The notes under the pieces were generated by a model. The model saw only the letters and a program-made list of their open reading frames with translations. It did not search any database and had not been told where the DNA came from. Below are positions 13,427-15,607 of a DNA stretch of 15,607 nt, in pieces. Within the stretch, counting starts at the first letter, position 1; each line of letters opens with the position of its first letter. The position numbers and the translations under genes were made by a program. The DNA is from RGIG4576 sp964536025 (GTDB lineage: Bacteria > Bacteroidota > Bacteroidia > Bacteroidales > Muribaculaceae): positions 1 through 15,607 of the forward strand of contig CAZHXA010000040.1 of assembly GCA_964536025.1 (NCBI GenBank), written 5' to 3'.

Positions 13427-15343
13427 TTACTTCACTTCTTCAAACGGAACATCTGTTACATCTTTACCGTCATTCTTTCCACCTTGTTGTGCTCCGGGTG
13501 TTGGACCCTGTTGAGCTTCCGGTCCTTGAGCTCCTGCTTGCTGTTGTGCATTATACATATCTTGAGATGCTGCATGGAATACAGTTTCAAGCTCAGCACT
13601 TGCAGCGTCAATAGCTTCAATGTCTTGTTTACTGTGAGCATCTTTTAATTTTGCAAGAGCAGCTTCGATTTGTGCCTTTTTGTCAGCAGGTAACTTATCA
13701 CCCAAATCTTTCAAACTCTTTTCAGTTTGGAAAATCATAGAGTCAGCTTTATTAATTTTATCGATACGTTCTTTTTCTTTAGCATCGGCAGCAGCATTAG
13801 CAGCAGCTTCATCCTTCATACGCTTGATTTCATCATCTGTCAAGCCACTTGAAGCCTCGATTCGAATACTTTGTTCTTTACCTGTAGCTTTGTCTTTTGC
13901 CGATACATTCAAGATACCATTTGCATCGATTTCAAAAGTAACTTCAATTTGAGGTACACCACGAGGAGCCGGAGCAATTCCGTCCAAATGGAAACGTCCC
14001 AAAGTTTTATCATCTTTAGCCATAGGACGTTCACCTTGTAACACATGGATTTCCACTGAAGGTTGATTATCTACAGCTGTAGAGAATACTTCGCTCTTAC
14101 GAGTAGGGATTGTAGTGTTGGCATCAATCAATTTTGTCATCACATTTCCAAGAGTTTCAATACCCACTGACAATGGAACGACATCAAGAAGAAGAACGTC
14201 TTTAACATCACCACTCAACACACCTCCTTGTATAGCAGCACCTACAGCCACAACTTCATCGGGATTTACACCTTTTGACGGAGCTTTTCCAAATATTTGT
14301 TGAACTTTTTCTTGTACAGCAGGGATACGAGTAGAACCTCCTACAAGAATAACTTCATCTATTTCACTTGCACTCATTCCTGCATCTTGCAAAGCCTTTT
14401 GGCAAGGAGCAACTGTTGCTTGAATCAAGCTGTCACAAAGTTGTTCAAATTTAGCACGAGTAAGTGTGCGAACCAAGTGCTTTGGAATACCATTTACAGG
14501 CATAATATAAGGCAAGTTAATTTCGCTTGAAGTTGTGCTTGACAATTCTATTTTAGCTTTTTCTGCAGCTTCTTTCAAACGTTGAAGAGCCATTGGGTCT
14601 TGACGCAAATCTACGCCTTCATCCTTCAAGAATTCTTCAGCAAGCCAATCAATAATTTTATGGTCGAAGTCATCACCACCCAAGTGAGTATCACCGTTGG
14701 TTGATTTCACTTCAAACACGCCGTCTCCAAGTTCCAAGATAGAAATATCGAAAGTACCACCACCTAAGTCGAATACTGCGATTTTCTTGTCGCTTTGAGA
14801 TTTATCAAGACCATAAGCAAGAGCAGCAGCAGTAGGTTCGTTTACGATACGTTTTACTGTCAAACCTGCAATTTCACCAGCTTCTTTTGTAGCTTGACGT
14901 TGAGAGTCGTTAAAGTAAGCAGGAACAGTAATAACAGCTTCTGTTACTGATTGTCCCAAGTAATCTTCAGCAGTTTTCTTCATCTTTTGAAGAACCATTG
15001 CAGAAATTTCTTGCGGAGTATATTCACGACCGTCAATTTCCACACGTGGTTGATTGTTTGCCGAACGAACCACTTTATAAGGCACACGTTCAGTTTCTTT
15101 TGATATTTGGTCGAAATTCTCACCCATAAATCTCTTTATAGAAAAGATTGTACGAGTAGGATTTGTGATTGCTTGACGCTTTGCAGGATCACCCACTTTA
15201 CGTTCACCTCCATCAACGAAAGCTACAATTGAAGGGGTTGTGTTACGACCTTCGCTATTAGGAATAACGATAGGTTCGTTACCTTCGAGTACTGACACAC
15301 ATGAGTTGGTAGTACCTAAATCAATTCCAATAATTTTACCCAT
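13427..15343 (-). CDS. dnaK: Chaperone DnaK (Hsp70)
   Basis: DnaK is the ATP-driven cytoplasmic Hsp70 that binds exposed hydrophobic segments, working with DnaJ and GrpE (neither is in this window). The 638-residue protein is full length. The nucleotide-binding domain shows phosphate-1 GIDLGTTNSCV (6-16), phosphate-2 DLGGGTFD (192-199, with the autophosphorylation-type Thr at 197) and the adenosine motif VILVGGSTRIP (331-341). The linker DVLLLDVVPLSVGIE (382-396) leads to the substrate-binding beta domain and helical lid. The tail is Gln/Gly/Pro-rich and ends FEEVK. The start at 15343 gives the standard MGKIIGIDLG. The control region upstream is unusual (see the promoter and stem-loop entries). 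Confidence 0.98.
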   Translation of the reverse strand: MGKIIGIDLGTTNSCVSVLEGNEPIVIPNSEGRNTTPSIVAFVDGGERKVGDPAKRQAITNPTRTIFSIKRFMGENFDQISKETERVPYKVVRSANNQPRVEIDGREYTPQEISAMVLQKMKKTAEDYLGQSVTEAVITVPAYFNDSQRQATKEAGEIAGLTVKRIVNEPTAAALAYGLDKSQSDKKIAVFDLGGGTFDISILELGDGVFEVKSTNGDTHLGGDDFDHKIIDWLAEEFLKDEGVDLRQDPMALQRLKEAAEKAKIELSSTTSSEINLPYIMPVNGIPKHLVRTLTRAKFEQLCDSLIQATVAPCQKALQDAGMSASEIDEVILVGGSTRIPAVQEKVQQIFGKAPSKGVNPDEVVAVGAAIQGGVLSGDVKDVLLLDVVPLSVGIETLGNVMTKLIDANTTIPTRKSEVFSTAVDNQPSVEIHVLQGERPMAKDDKTLGRFHLDGIAPAPRGVPQIEVTFEIDANGILNVSAKDKATGKEQSIRIEASSGLTDDEIKRMKDEAAANAAADAKEKERIDKINKADSMIFQTEKSLKDLGDKLPADKKAQIEAALAKLKDAHSKQDIEAIDAASAELETVFHAASQDMYNAQQQAGAQGPEAQQGPTPGAQQGGKNDGKDVTDVPFEEVK

Positions 15344-15371
15344 AATTCTTATTATTTTATTTGTTTATATT

Positions 15372-15409
15372 CTATGTTTACATGTGCATTACTCATGCAC
15401 CCGACATAG
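15372..15409 (-). promoter_or_regulatory. Stem-loop in the dnaK 5' leader
   Basis: Nested inverted repeats CTATGT/ACATAG (15372-15377 with 15404-15409) and GTGCAT/ATGCAC (15384-15389 with 15395-15400) form a two-part hairpin. It has a 5-base loop and an asymmetric internal loop, and lies 28 bases before the dnaK start codon. It could be a 5'-end stabiliser, a heat-sensitive structure or a protein operator. It is not the CIRCE sequence. Confidence 0.5.
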
Positions 15410-15415
15410 GAAAAA

Positions 15416-15449
15416 CAAATGTTATGCCAAAAAGTTTCTTATGCCAAAA
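15416..15449 (-). promoter_or_regulatory. Candidate dnaK promoter with paired TTTTGGCATAA repeats
   Basis: The minus strand holds two direct copies of TTTTGGCATAA (15439-15449 and 15422-15432), 17 bases apart. They can be read in two ways. One is a primary-sigma promoter: TTTG (15445-15448), 20 bases, then TAACATTTG (15416-15424), whose -7 box is one base too long. The other is a sigma-54-like TGGCATA-N4-TTGTT, in which the usual GC at -12 is GT. Either would start transcription near the 5' foot of the leader stem-loop. Confidence 0.45.
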
Positions 15450-15590
15450 TGCGACATTTCAAGCAAAAAAACGAACTAAAAAGAACTGACTTTATGTCAG
15501 TATTTTCAAGGGACAAAATCATCAATCTATTAATAAATGTATAATAAGTAAATTTATTATTACAGAAATGGCATATATAACAAAAATCAT

Positions 15591-15598
15591 TATCTTTG
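15591..15598 (+). promoter_or_regulatory. Promoter -7 element for a gene beyond the right edge
   Basis: TATCTTTG matches TAnnTTTG and points rightward; the predicted start site is about 15602. The -33 region at the required distance (around 15566-15571) is poor. It implies a plus-strand gene, divergent from dnaK, starting outside the window. The stretch 15450-15590 otherwise shows only A/T-rich sequence. Confidence 0.45.
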
Positions 15599-15607
15599 CA
15601 TTATTAA

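Noticed and set aside
15344..15607. CIRCE/HrcA operator upstream of dnaK
   Set aside because: The TTAGCACTC-N9-GAGTGCTAA sequence is absent; the dyad found there has a different sequence and layout.

Overview
The window looks like Bacteroidales chromosome. The evidence is low-GC DNA, an EF-P, BamD and omega subunit of the Bacteroidota type, a DnaK ending in EEVK, Bacteroides-type promoters (TTTG, 19-21 bases, TAnnTTTG), almost no Shine-Dalgarno sequences, and a DUF3575/DUF6562 surface-adhesin locus next to a Bacteroides-type tyrosine recombinase. I cannot name a genus from the sequence alone.

Layout. Left, mostly housekeeping (1-3730): the first codons of rpmH (minus strand, cut by the window edge) diverge from efp (plus). 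Then come ald (alanine dehydrogenase), tcdA (tRNA t6A dehydratase) and a small flavoprotein with an iron-sulfur-type cysteine motif, all on the plus strand and separated by hairpin terminators. Centre, accessory (3870-9963, all minus strand): a tyrosine recombinase is followed by an OmpA-like/DUF3575 outer-membrane protein, a DUF6562-type fimbrillin-like lipoprotein, and an 807-residue lipoprotein that joins a fimbrillin-like domain to a duplicated beta-helix/GLUG-like region. Right (10133-15607): an ATP-grasp-like protein of unknown role, rpoZ-like omega and bamD (minus), a small two-helix membrane protein (plus), dnaK (minus), and a promoter-like element pointing out of the right edge.

How the genes work together. 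The three surface genes are packed with a 4-base overlap and short gaps, so they probably form one transcript and one cell-surface structure: an outer-membrane barrel with a periplasmic OmpA-like domain, a lipidated fimbrillin-like partner and a large lipidated beta-helix adhesin. The recombinase just upstream suggests, but does not prove, DNA-inversion control. The most unusual local signals are an 8-base inverted repeat at the recombinase start, a near-perfect Shine-Dalgarno sequence at the DUF3575/DUF6562 overlap, a tcdA promoter placed so close to the ATG that the mRNA would be leaderless, and a dnaK control region with paired TTTTGGCATAA repeats and a 5' stem-loop.

No rRNA, tRNA, CRISPR array or insertion sequence was recognised. 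No gene-free stretch exceeds 300 bases; the longest is about 274 bases, between efp and ald.
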